Below are positions 18,623 through 27,030 of a DNA stretch of 60,525 bases, in pieces. Position 1 is the stretch's first letter. The number at the start of each line of letters is the position of its first letter. The DNA comes from Thraustochytrium sp. TN22 (lineage: Eukaryota; Sar; Bigyra; Thraustochytrida; Thraustochytriidae), in NCBI GenBank assembly GCA_013306675.1, contig JABLUY010000220.1, forward strand, positions 1 to 60,525. The letters run 5' to 3'. The notes under the pieces are model-generated. The model was not told the DNA's origin. It saw nothing but the letters and a program-made list of their open reading frames with translations, and did no database searches. Made by a program: the position numbers and the translations under genes.

Positions 18623-19642
18623 ATGGGCGCGAAGCAGTCCAAGGACGAGGACGTGGAGACGATGAAGGCGGTGGTGCGGCACGGGCTGAACGAGCGCAAG
18701 TTCGTGGAGGACGCGGAGAAGCCCGTGGCGGGCGCGGACCAGGTCCTGGTGCGCGTCAAGGCGGCGAGCCTCAACCCGGCGGACTACAAGATGCAGCACA
18801 TGGCACTCTTCACGCCGGGCAAGGTGATGGGCATGGACTTCGCCGGCGTGGTGGAGGAGGTGGGCGATCTGGTGAAGGACTTCGCCAAGGGCGATCGCGT
18901 CTTTGGCGTGGCGCAGGGCTCGCTGGCGGAGTTCGCCAAGTGCGCGGCGCTGGAGATCGCCAAGATCCCGGAAGGCATGTCGTTCGTCGAGGCGGCCGCC
19001 ATCCCGACGTGCTTCCTGTCGGCGTACCAGGCGCTGAACAACTATGGCTACCAAAAGGGCCAGCGGCTGGTGGTGATCGGCGCGAGCGGCGGCGCCGGGT
19101 CGGCAGGCGTGATGCTGGGCCGCGCGCTGGGCGGGCCGGACGCGGAGATCATCGGCGTGTGCTCCGGCAAGAACGCCGAGTTCGTGCAGAAGATCGGCGC
19201 CGACCGCGTCATTGACTACACCAAAGAGTCAGCGCTGCGCACGCTCGGCAAGGGCACGGTGGACTTCGTGCTGGACACGGCCTCCTTCAGCGGCGGCGGC
19301 GAGGACTACAAGTACGAGGGCAAGGAGATGATCACGCTCGACGGCATGTATGTGGCGCTGAACGGCCATGTCATCGACTGGATTCGCATGGTGGCCGGCT
19401 GGCAGGACGACCAGCGCAAGCTCGTGCTCTGCGACGCCAGCGGCAGCGACTTGCGCGAGGTGCTGCAGCTGCTCGAGGGTGTCAAGCAAAAGCCTGTGGT
19501 GGCCGAGACGCTGCCCTTTGGTGCGGAGGGCATCGAGAAGGCCTTTGCCAACCTTAAGAGCCGCCGCGCTGTCGGAAAGATTGTCATCTCCATGGAGGAC
19601 GGCGCCGCCGCGCCGCCCACCAACACGGTCGCCACCTTTTGA
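18623..19642 (+). CDS. Zinc-free MDR oxidoreductase, tandem copy 3, myristoylation-type start
   Basis: 339 aa, the most diverged of the three paralogs. It keeps the family landmarks (ASLNPADYKMQ, GMDFAGVV, KGDRVFG, GASGGAGSAGVMLGRALGG, DGMYVALNG) but has different lid residues around VIDWIRMVAGWQDDQ. A C-terminal extension (EDGAAAPPTNTVATF) is not seen in copies 1 or 2. The start MGAKQSK is a strong N-myristoylation-type sequence with a basic residue at position 7, stronger by pattern than copy 1. ATG 18623 follows the AGGCA array. Substrate unknown; sequence divergence in the substrate half suggests a different specificity. Confidence 0.92.
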   Translation: MGAKQSKDEDVETMKAVVRHGLNERKFVEDAEKPVAGADQVLVRVKAASLNPADYKMQHMALFTPGKVMGMDFAGVVEEVGDLVKDFAKGDRVFGVAQGSLAEFAKCAALEIAKIPEGMSFVEAAAIPTCFLSAYQALNNYGYQKGQRLVVIGASGGAGSAGVMLGRALGGPDAEIIGVCSGKNAEFVQKIGADRVIDYTKESALRTLGKGTVDFVLDTASFSGGGEDYKYEGKEMITLDGMYVALNGHVIDWIRMVAGWQDDQRKLVLCDASGSDLREVLQLLEGVKQKPVVAETLPFGAEGIEKAFANLKSRRAVGKIVISMEDGAAAPPTNTVATF

Positions 19643-19958
19643 TCTGATTGTTCATGAGTGATTTTTCTTGGATTTTTCTTGGTTCACGGTCCTGCGCGAA
19701 CGGTTCTGCATTCGTCCAAAGCTGACCTACATCTTTGGCTTCTCCCTGACTTTCAGCGGCAGAGACCGGTTCTGCAGCTGCTGCCCCTTTGGACGGTTGA
19801 GGGCGACATATGAAACGAAACACGCACGGGAAAAGCCATTGGAGGACGAGGTCTCGCCGCCGTTTGGCGCCATCAAAACAGACCCTGCGCCGTTTGATAA
19901 ATTCACGTTTTCTTCTTCTTCGGGGTGCATGTGTGTGCTCATTTCTTACACCTTACAG
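19643..19958. other. Convergent 3' interval, no gene seen
   Basis: Relatively AT-rich 316 bases between the end of MDR copy 3 (+) and the end of the AT-hook gene (-). A plus-strand ORF starting at 19668 runs into the opposite-strand gene and shows no protein-like composition. TTCTT-rich tracts at 19910-19920 and around 19665-19680 may be parts of 3' UTRs. Confidence 0.6.
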
Positions 19959-22900
19959 TTAGTTCTGCTTCTTCGACAGGGGGGCGGCAGCAGGAGTCTT
20001 CGGCGGCGGGAGACCGCACTTGTCACGATTCTGCGCACGCCAGTTGCTGACAAACTTCTTGAGCTTCTCCTCCGGGGGCGCGTCGCCCGGCAGTGTCCTG
20101 CTTTCACCGGTAGCAAAGTGGGCCGTAAAGGCCGTCCAGACCTTGAGGGCGGTCGCGCTCGGGTCTGACATCATGAGCTTGATGGCGAAGGTCTTGTAGA
20201 CGCCCTGGACAGCGCTGTTGGCCCCGCCTCGCTGGCGCTTGGCTGTGACCTGCTTCTTCGCCTTGAGGTGCCTCGAGCGCAAATCGTTGAAGCGCTCCCG
20301 GAAGGCCTCCTGTGTCTCCTCCGCATCGAGGTGCAACGGCGTCCCGCGAAAGTGTGCAATGGCGTTCCGCAAGCAAGCGCTCTCCACGCAGCCGTGGCCC
20401 GCATCGAGCGCGCCTACAATGAAGTCCACATACTGCCGTGGGAAGTGGTCCGACAGCATAGCTGCGCGCTCCACGTAGTCCGGTGGCGGGAGGCCCTTGG
20501 CGCGAGCCTCCTCGCGCCATGACTCAAAGTGCGCAACGACCTTGCGGACCGCTGCCTCGGATGGCAGGTCCAGCCTCCTGAGAAAAGCGGGTGTCTTGCG
20601 CAGACACTGGAGCATGTGGGCCGGGTTCGACCCGCTGGCGCCTTCGAGCATGAAGAGCTGCGCCAGCCGCGTCCGGACCTCCGGCGCGAGCGCTGCGGAC
20701 CTCGGCCGACGCCGCGCGTACCCAGGAGACTCTGCACAGCGGCTCGCAACCCCGAAGGCAGCCGCAAGCTGGCTGACTTCGGCCATTGCCCGCTCGCGGC
20801 GGGCGGCCGCAGCCGTGCGCACGTCCTCCAGCACGGCGGGGAGATTTCTCACCGCGAAGGCAACCACACCAGTGCAAGCGCCCTCGTCCTCCTCGTCCTC
20901 GTCCTTCTCCTCCTCGCCTTCGCCTTCCAAGTCGTCCGTGCCGTCGAAAGCGCCATGTGTGGACTCGGCGTCCTCCTCCGCAGAGCTTTGCAACTTGTCA
21001 GCGCCCTGCTGCCCGAAGATGGCGCGACCCTGCACGGCCATAAGACGTTCCTCGTGGCGCAGCCGAGGCAGGAGGCGCCACATGTTGACGACGGCCCCGA
21101 ACCAGGGCGCAGGGCTATCCCCGGCAGTGGCGGCAGGCGCCGCTGTGCCCGTGACCTCGCACGTGGCATTGACGAGGTCGAGATCGCCGTGAGCGGGTTC
21201 CACGGTCATGGTGCCGCCGTCGACCTTGTATGTGACCGGGGCGCCGACGCCGGAGAACTCCCAGGTCTTCATCCAGGCAGTGCCGGCCCAGGGATGCGCA
21301 CGGTTGGAGAGGACAATTTCAACCTCGCCGTTGCACGCAAACGGCCTCACACCGGCGAGCAGAGGCGCCAAGGCCGCCCGCCGAGCCGCGAGTCGCGAGC
21401 GGTCGAGGTCAACCAGCTGCGCGAAACTGTTGACGACACCACCGGACGACTGCAAGGCGGCGACCAGGTCGGCAGCCGTCTCCGCGCGTCCGCGCGCCTC
21501 GCGAAAGTGCTGCTTCACGTGGCGGCGGGCCGCAGCAAAGTGGGCGTCCAGCGGGCGCCTGCCGTCGCGGGGCTCGACGCGAATGCAACGTTTGATGTCG
21601 ATGTTGCGAGCCGCGGACAGGTACGGAGCGGCCAACAAAAGCGCGGACGCAATTTCCTCATCGGCGTGGTCACTTCGCAGGGTGAAGGTGCGGAGCTGCG
21701 CGAACGCTGGCGTGCCGAGGAGGAGCTGGCAGAAGAAAACCTCCAGGAGGGCCGCGATGCCGGCGCCGCCGACGTGCTGATCATCTGCCGTGAACACCTG
21801 GTCGCAGTGGACCTGCTCCCGGGTCACCGTCTTGGTGGCGGCCTCGTAGACGAAGAAGGTAATCTGGACGCCGTGCCAGACAATGTCGCCGCTCTTGGGG
21901 CCGCCCACGAGCCCTTGAAAATCGCCAGGGCGGTGGGGATTTACAGTGACGATGGCCTCTCGGGGCTCGGTCCAGTGGTTCGCCTCGGCGGCCTGCGCGA
22001 GCTCGCGCTCCAGCCCCTCAAGGCGGTCCTCCTGGTTCCGCGTGCGCACGCACTGGGCGCGCCAGAGTCGAGCCTTGTCCTCGCAGTCGTCGATGGCCTG
22101 CAGCGCGTGGTCCACGCCGAGGCCGTCGGCGTCATCGGCGATGCAGGAGGCGCGTACTGCGTTGCGCAGCTCCTCGAAGAAAGCGGGAACGAGCTTGCAG
22201 CTGTCGCAGGCCATTGCGGATTTGCGCTGCACCGTAGCGCCCGGCCGCGCGAGCGCGTATGAGAAGTCGCCCGTGCACGTTGCGGGAGATTCGCCGCGCG
22301 CGACGTGGTCCGGAAGCCGGAACTCGAGGAAGTCCGCCGAGATCTGCGCATGCGCGTGGAGACGGTTGCGGCGCTCCGGACTGGTGTAAAGGTCGATCGT
22401 ACGGCTCACGAGAAGAAAGTTGTCCTGCACGAGCTCGCCGAGCGCGCCATTTGCGGAGCACACACGGGCGCGGTCGTCACCTGCTGTGATGGCGCCGAGG
22501 ACGCGCGAGCACACGTACCTACTGATATGCCCCGACGCCAGCATGTCGCTGTCGGCGTCGGCGTCGGCTTTGGCGTCCGAGGCAGATGCACTTGCGGAGA
22601 GGGCCTTGGCACGCGGGGCAAATGTCTCCACATACGCGTCAACGATTCGCGCCCGCAGCACCCTGCGTCGCAAAGTGGGGAGCTGGACAACCTCGTTCGG
22701 GCCGAGGCGAACCTTGCGGCAGCCGCCCGGGTCCTCTGTGACGAAGTCGCTGTCAAGGATGATGCGCAGCATGGCGAGGACATCGTCTTCACAAAACGTC
22801 TTGCGCGAAAAGTCCTTGCTCGGGAGCTTGCCCTCCGTCTCGAGCGAGGCGGCGTCTGCGAGCGCGCCCTCGTACAGTTCAGAGGGCAACTTGCGAGGGT

Positions 22901-23780
22901 TCCCCCCGATCAGCGTGCTCTTGAGTTTGGCGTGCTGACTAGGGCTGACGCAGCTGAGAAGAGCGGCGCGCGCCATGCGGCGCTCGACGCTTCGCTTGCG
23001 GGCTTTGGCCTCGACAGCCAGCAGATGGCGAACGAGGGGCTCGCCGATCTCCGACTCGAGGGGCTTTCCCTCTTCTTTTTCGACTCTGACCCGTGACAAG
23101 AGGCGCTGTGCGACGTCCGCAAGGAGGATCTCGGTGTTGGCCTCACCGGGACAGAGGACGGACGCGCTCTTCCTTAGCACGGCACGCACAGTGTACACAA
23201 CGCGGGACCATTGCTCCGGTGTCATGGCGTCCTTGCCCGCGGCGCGCAGCGCCTTGCCGGGCAGTGCATGCAGCGTGCTCTCCGGCAGGCCGAAGAGGTA
23301 GTAGAGCGTGCGCGGCGTTGGGTTCTCGTCGAGCGTGCCTGGCAGCGGCGCGGCAGCGTGCGAGACTGGCGAGACCGGCGCGAGGCCGAGCGGGGAGCTG
23401 GGCGAGCCCATGGGTGACGTGGTCGAGGACCCAGGTGACCCCGTGGGCGAGGTCGCGGGCGAGGTGGCCGAGGCGGCGAGCGGGCCCATGGGCGAGGCCG
23501 CGCCATGGGTTTGCTCGCCCGGCAAAAAGATGAGGCCTTCATGCTCCGCGACCTCCGCCATGGCGCCCGGCGCAGGCGCGGCGCTGCGGCTAGGCCGCAC
23601 CACGGGCTCCACCTTGCCGCGCTTGGCCAGCATCTTCGCCTTGGTAGACCCCTTCGGCCGCCCACGCTTCACCTGGCCCGTCTTGCATCGCGGGCAGTGC
23701 GTCGCGCACTCCTCGCGCACGCCCTCCGGGCACGTCTCGCACGGCCCCTTCTTGCACTTGCACGTCCACCACTCGCGCAT
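19959..23780 (-). CDS. Transposase-derived protein with Cys cluster and AT-hook (putative)
   Basis: Intact 1273-aa frame from ATG 23780. The N-terminus has a Cys/His cluster (C7, C9, C14, C17, C25, H28, C29, C32) followed at once by an AT-hook core RGRPKG (39-44), then a Ser/Pro/Gly-rich repeat tract (about 95-145). The middle resembles the RNase H-like core of long eukaryotic transposase-related proteins: SDH at 703-705 after an LRTFTLR strand, then a DG-containing loop ending LDAHF (D745), then a helix and a TAADLVAALQSSGGV segment. In the family the corresponding motifs are SDxAG and PQxGKxxCD, so Gly and Cys positions are altered here. An acidic Glu/Asp run lies near 960. Base and codon use match neighbouring genes and no terminal inverted repeats were found. 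Either a domesticated transposase or a lineage-specific DNA-binding protein; the family link is my pattern recognition, not a search result. Confidence 0.7.
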   Translation of the reverse strand: MREWWTCKCKKGPCETCPEGVREECATHCPRCKTGQVKRGRPKGSTKAKMLAKRGKVEPVVRPSRSAAPAPGAMAEVAEHEGLIFLPGEQTHGAASPMGPLAASATSPATSPTGSPGSSTTSPMGSPSSPLGLAPVSPVSHAAAPLPGTLDENPTPRTLYYLFGLPESTLHALPGKALRAAGKDAMTPEQWSRVVYTVRAVLRKSASVLCPGEANTEILLADVAQRLLSRVRVEKEEGKPLESEIGEPLVRHLLAVEAKARKRSVERRMARAALLSCVSPSQHAKLKSTLIGGNPRKLPSELYEGALADAASLETEGKLPSKDFSRKTFCEDDVLAMLRIILDSDFVTEDPGGCRKVRLGPNEVVQLPTLRRRVLRARIVDAYVETFAPRAKALSASASASDAKADADADSDMLASGHISRYVCSRVLGAITAGDDRARVCSANGALGELVQDNFLLVSRTIDLYTSPERRNRLHAHAQISADFLEFRLPDHVARGESPATCTGDFSYALARPGATVQRKSAMACDSCKLVPAFFEELRNAVRASCIADDADGLGVDHALQAIDDCEDKARLWRAQCVRTRNQEDRLEGLERELAQAAEANHWTEPREAIVTVNPHRPGDFQGLVGGPKSGDIVWHGVQITFFVYEAATKTVTREQVHCDQVFTADDQHVGGAGIAALLEVFFCQLLLGTPAFAQLRTFTLRSDHADEEIASALLLAAPYLSAARNIDIKRCIRVEPRDGRRPLDAHFAAARRHVKQHFREARGRAETAADLVAALQSSGGVVNSFAQLVDLDRSRLAARRAALAPLLAGVRPFACNGEVEIVLSNRAHPWAGTAWMKTWEFSGVGAPVTYKVDGGTMTVEPAHGDLDLVNATCEVTGTAAPAATAGDSPAPWFGAVVNMWRLLPRLRHEERLMAVQGRAIFGQQGADKLQSSAEEDAESTHGAFDGTDDLEGEGEEEKDEDEEDEGACTGVVAFAVRNLPAVLEDVRTAAAARRERAMAEVSQLAAAFGVASRCAESPGYARRRPRSAALAPEVRTRLAQLFMLEGASGSNPAHMLQCLRKTPAFLRRLDLPSEAAVRKVVAHFESWREEARAKGLPPPDYVERAAMLSDHFPRQYVDFIVGALDAGHGCVESACLRNAIAHFRGTPLHLDAEETQEAFRERFNDLRSRHLKAKKQVTAKRQRGGANSAVQGVYKTFAIKLMMSDPSATALKVWTAFTAHFATGESRTLPGDAPPEEKLKKFVSNWRAQNRDKCGLPPPKTPAAAPLSKKQN

Positions 23781-23864
23781 CCTTTTGCAGCAGCGGCAGC
23801 AGCAGCAGCAGTTGAGAGTCTGCGATGCTTGGCTCGCGGCCTTGCGCGGGGCAAAAGCAATGTC

Positions 23865-23955
23865 ATGCCTAACGGTGGTTCTAGGCCTAAGGCCTAACCA
23901 CCGCCTCCATGCCTAACGGTGGTTCTAGCTAGGCCTAAGGCCTAACCACCGCCTC
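23865..23955. repeat. Two tandem imperfect palindromes upstream of the AT-hook gene
   Basis: Two direct copies (23865-23908 and 23909-23955) of a unit whose core is CGGTGGTT, then AGGCC-TAA-GGCCT, then AACCACCG. Each can fold as an 8-bp outer stem and a 5-bp inner stem; the second copy carries an extra GCTA in the stem bulge. The pair sits 85-175 bases upstream of the AT-hook gene and about 85 bases from the 3' end of tRNA-His. A dyad-symmetric operator or a foldback insertion are both possible. Confidence 0.85.
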
Positions 23956-24038
23956 TGACTGACTGTGAGCAGCGCGGCGCGGCCGCGGCGCGGCGGCAAA
24001 AATAATCCAATCACCGGCGGCAACAAAGGAAAAAAAAT

Positions 24039-24109
24039 TGCCTCCGGGCGGAATCGAACCACCGTCGTCACGGCCACAACGTGACGTTCTACCATTGAAC
24101 TACGGAAGC
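24039..24109 (-). tRNA. tRNA-His (anticodon GTG)
   Basis: A complete cloverleaf can be drawn on the minus strand. Acceptor GCTTCCG pairs with CGGAGGC (one T-G pair), the D-arm is GTTC/GAAC, and the anticodon stem TCACG/CGTGA holds loop TTGTGGC, giving anticodon GTG at 24077-24075. The variable loop is 4 nt and the T-arm is GGTGG/CCGCC with loop TTCGATT. Discriminator base is A; the extra 5' G of tRNA-His is not encoded, as expected for post-transcriptional addition in eukaryotes. A run of eight T residues (plus-strand A run 24030-24037) follows directly as the Pol III terminator. No intron. Confidence 0.97.
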
Positions 24110-24790
24110 AGGCGATAAACCCTCTTGAGTTCCAGCGGTTCCAGACTACCTCACCATTCATAACACCTTTGTGTCAAGTTTCAGTCGCCCACTGCACGGC
24201 AGCAAGCAGGCCGCGCGCCGATGCGCGCCGACGCCACCGTAGCCACGTTCTCCGGAGTTCTGCTGCCGGCGGGCCTCGGCCAACTCGGCCAGCCTGAGGC
24301 CTGATCTGAATGCAGGCCCGGCCACTGCAGGCTCAAGTTCGACAAGACAGCGCCGCGTCCGTGCCACGGGCGGGTGCCTCGCACGGGCAACTCAGTTATC
24401 ATCTGACACCGACACTGACACAGAGAGCGAGCAACCTGGCAAGCAGTTAGCAGCAAGGCTCGCTGAGACAGCAGCCAGCTCTTTCCAGAAGTGAAGCAAC
24501 CAGCTCCAGTCGAACTGCAAATTGCAGAGCAAAGCAGGGAAGCCAAAACCCAAGACGGCGCGCGTGCGCGCGGGGGGCGGCGGCAGGCGCGAGCGGGTGA
24601 GCGCGCGGGAGGCGAGCGCGGCGGCGGCGACGCGCGGCGGCGCGCGGAGCCAGCGGCGGCGGCGGCGGCGGCGGCAGCAGCGGCAGCGGGCCGCGGCGGC
24701 CCGGCCCGGCCGCGCGCGTTTGAACTGGATTTCGGGCTCCGACGCGGCACGGTGCATCCGGGCGAGTCCGCGACGCGCGGCGCGGCGGCC
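24110..24790. other. Interval between tRNA-His and cyclin gene
   Basis: Upstream region of the cyclin gene. The plus-strand frame is open from about 24491 but has no ATG before 24791 and reads as Arg/Ala/Gly low complexity from GGCGGCGG-type DNA, so it is treated as leader. No second RNA gene is seen. Confidence 0.6.
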
Positions 24791-26353
24791 ATGCGGCGCG
24801 CGCGCACGGTGGCGGCGGGGCTGGCCGCCGCGGAGGCGGCGCGCGCGGGCGAGGCGTCTGCGCGGCTGGCGCGCCTGGGCGGCGGCGGTCTGGAGGAGGA
24901 GGAGGAAGAGGTGGAGACGCCGGCGACCTCAGGCTCGGACGATGACGACCTGGAGCACGAGGTGCTCGGGGACGGCGCTGCCGAGCGCGACGCGGCCAAG
25001 CGCGACGCGGCCAAGCGTGGCGGCATGCCGGCGCCGCTGCGCGTGAATCAGAGCATGAATGACCTGCACCGCGCGGCCGTGGAAGCGAACGTGAAGCAAA
25101 AGGACGTGGTGGTGGTGCTGGCGGAGATGCTCGGCCGCGTGGCGCGCGAGAACGACGAGCGCGTGGAACGCCTGCGCGCGCGGCCAAATGCCCCGCAGGA
25201 GGACCGCATGAGCGTCTTCGAGGGCTATCGCGTGGCAAGAGTCTCCATTGAGTGGTATCTGTGGCGACTGGTCTACTTTCTGAACAAGTATCCGAACGTG
25301 GAGGCGACTTTTTTTGCGGAGGAGGAGGGTCACATCTCGGCAGACTTTAGTCCTGGTCGGCGCGTACCCGCCAGGGAAGACTGTGGCGTCGGCGCGCTGA
25401 GCCGCGGGCTGCGCGCACTGCTGCTGGCCCTCGTGTACGTGGACCGCGTGACGCAGCGGTATCCGGCGTCGCTCGTCACCTCGCGTTCGCTGCACCGCGT
25501 CATGCTCACAGCCATGCTGGTGGCGGTCAAGTTCTCGGACGACGCGGCGCTGGGCGTGGACGCCTTTGCGCGTCTCGGCGGCCTGGAGGCCAAGCAGGTG
25601 AGCAAGATGGAGATGTCCTTTTGCGCCCTCATCGACTTCAACTTTAACGTGACACCTGCCGAGTTCGAGGCCAAGTGCTTGCACCAGCTCGGCCTCGCCT
25701 TTGACATTGCCGCGCAACGCACGCTGGCCAGGGAGGCTCAAGAGCGCTCGGCGCGATTCACGCCCGTGCATCGCTTCCTGGACCACGCCGCCGGCGCGGC
25801 TCTGCGCTCGCACGCGCGCTCGCCGGCCTCGCCGACGGGGCCATCTCGGACCTCGCGCCGCACTCGCGCCCCTTTTGCGCCTGACTCGACCTCGCCACGG
25901 CGGGCCTCCTCCTATGAGGACGCTGCGTCTTCCTTCTCGGGCACATCGACGAGCGAGGATTCGCCGGACCTCGGCGCCTCGGCGCAACCCGAGTCGGAGG
26001 AGTCGCCCGTTGACAGCAAGGATGCGCTCTCGCTCTCGCCCTTGGGCTCGCAGTCCGCCGTCACGGAGACCAAGGTCAAGGCGGACGACACGCCGCGCTG
26101 TCTTCCCGTGTCGGTGCGCACGCCGTCGCTTCCTTGCGTGGACGAGCTCGTCAGCACTGCAGGCGCCGATGCCGACGCGGACGCGGACGCGGCGCGCCGC
26201 GACTCCACGGACACAGAGCGTCGCGACTCCACTGACTCGGCGCAGTCCGAGAAGCCGGAAGGCCGAAGCTCCAGCGGCAAGGTTGACGAGCGGAAGTCGT
26301 CGCAGGGCGGCCACCGTGAGCGCAAGGAGACCAAGGTCACCTTTTGCGCATGA
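24791..26353 (+). CDS. PHO80-like cyclin (P/U-type), possible retained 87-nt intron
   Basis: 520 aa from the first in-frame ATG. A cyclin box of the PHO80 (cyclin P/U) type spans about residues 147-295: VARVSIEWYLWRLVYFL, ALVYVDRV, SRSLHRVMLTAMLVAVKFSDD, FARLGG, FCALIDFNFNV. Such cyclins partner PHO85/CDK5-like kinases in nutrient or phosphate signalling. Between the first two helices the frame carries about 29 extra residues. The DNA 25288-25374 (87 nt, GTATCC to GCCAG, no stop, multiple of three) could be an intron; removal would join LNK to EDCGVGALSRGLRALLLALV, a better family match. The N-terminal 80 residues are acidic and low complexity. The C-terminal 200 are Ser/Thr/Asp-rich, likely disordered and phosphorylated. 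Confidence 0.83.
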   Translation: MRRARTVAAGLAAAEAARAGEASARLARLGGGGLEEEEEEVETPATSGSDDDDLEHEVLGDGAAERDAAKRDAAKRGGMPAPLRVNQSMNDLHRAAVEANVKQKDVVVVLAEMLGRVARENDERVERLRARPNAPQEDRMSVFEGYRVARVSIEWYLWRLVYFLNKYPNVEATFFAEEEGHISADFSPGRRVPAREDCGVGALSRGLRALLLALVYVDRVTQRYPASLVTSRSLHRVMLTAMLVAVKFSDDAALGVDAFARLGGLEAKQVSKMEMSFCALIDFNFNVTPAEFEAKCLHQLGLAFDIAAQRTLAREAQERSARFTPVHRFLDHAAGAALRSHARSPASPTGPSRTSRRTRAPFAPDSTSPRRASSYEDAASSFSGTSTSEDSPDLGASAQPESEESPVDSKDALSLSPLGSQSAVTETKVKADDTPRCLPVSVRTPSLPCVDELVSTAGADADADADAARRDSTDTERRDSTDSAQSEKPEGRSSSGKVDERKSSQGGHRERKETKVTFCA

Positions 26354-27030
26354 TCAAGGTGCACGTGAGCAAACTGCACGTGAAGAAACCTCTGGGCGAC
26401 CACTCTTGCGCGTGGCCCAATCGACTGTATTCAGACCACATCTCAATGCGCTCGCGTCCTCCAAGACGGGACAACTCGAGTCAGAAGAGACCATTCTTGG
26501 CGAGTGGCGCTGCCGACCGGTGCTCCTCTTACATTTACCGGTGGCCGCATCTCGATAGATGAATGGATCTCTCTGTTCTGCATCCGAACGGGAGGAAAAA
26601 AAAATTGCGCGAGAAGCGCAAAGGCCGTCATGGCTGTCATCACAAGTACGCGAGAAGCGCAAAGGACGTCATGACCGTCATTACAAGTACGCGAGAAGCG
26701 CAAAGGACGTCATGGCCGTCATTACAAGTGCGCGAGAAGCGCAAAGGCCGTCATGGCCGTCATTCACAAGCACACAAGAAATCCTGCTTTATCTTTTATT
26801 CTCCATCACCAAGTACTTCACAGGAACCCTGCTCTTGTGTACTGTTCTCTCTTTCCTTGACTTGACCCACAAAGGCAGTCGAGGCTGTCATCACGATTAC
26901 ACAGAAAGTCAAGCTTCTCTTGTTCTTCTCTCTCTCGTCATTACTCAAAGTCTTCACCACAATTGTCGGCGTAAACTAATGAAGAACTGTACAGCAGGAG
27001 GCAAGCCATGTGAGGCTCAGTCAAAGCGAG
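26354..27030. other. Convergent 3' interval between cyclin and RING-H2 genes
   Basis: Moderately AT-rich compared with its surroundings. It holds the 41-bp tandem repeat listed separately and pyrimidine-rich sequence (26770-26990). Open frames on both strands are short and translate the repeat. No gene is supported. Confidence 0.7.
26609..26773. repeat. 41-bp minisatellite, four copies
   Basis: Four head-to-tail 41-bp units start at 26609, 26650, 26691 and 26732, each beginning GCGAGAAGCGCAAAGG and containing one or two CGTCAT motifs. Units differ at a few positions and the last has one inserted base. A fragment around 26883-26900 (GGCTGTCATCACGATTACA) may be a degenerate fifth piece. It lies 3' of the RING-H2 gene. 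Confidence 0.95.

Noticed and set aside
20529-22262. 577-codon plus-strand ORF opposite the AT-hook gene
   Set aside because: Antisense shadow of a GC-rich coding region; the minus-strand frame is longer and carries the motifs.
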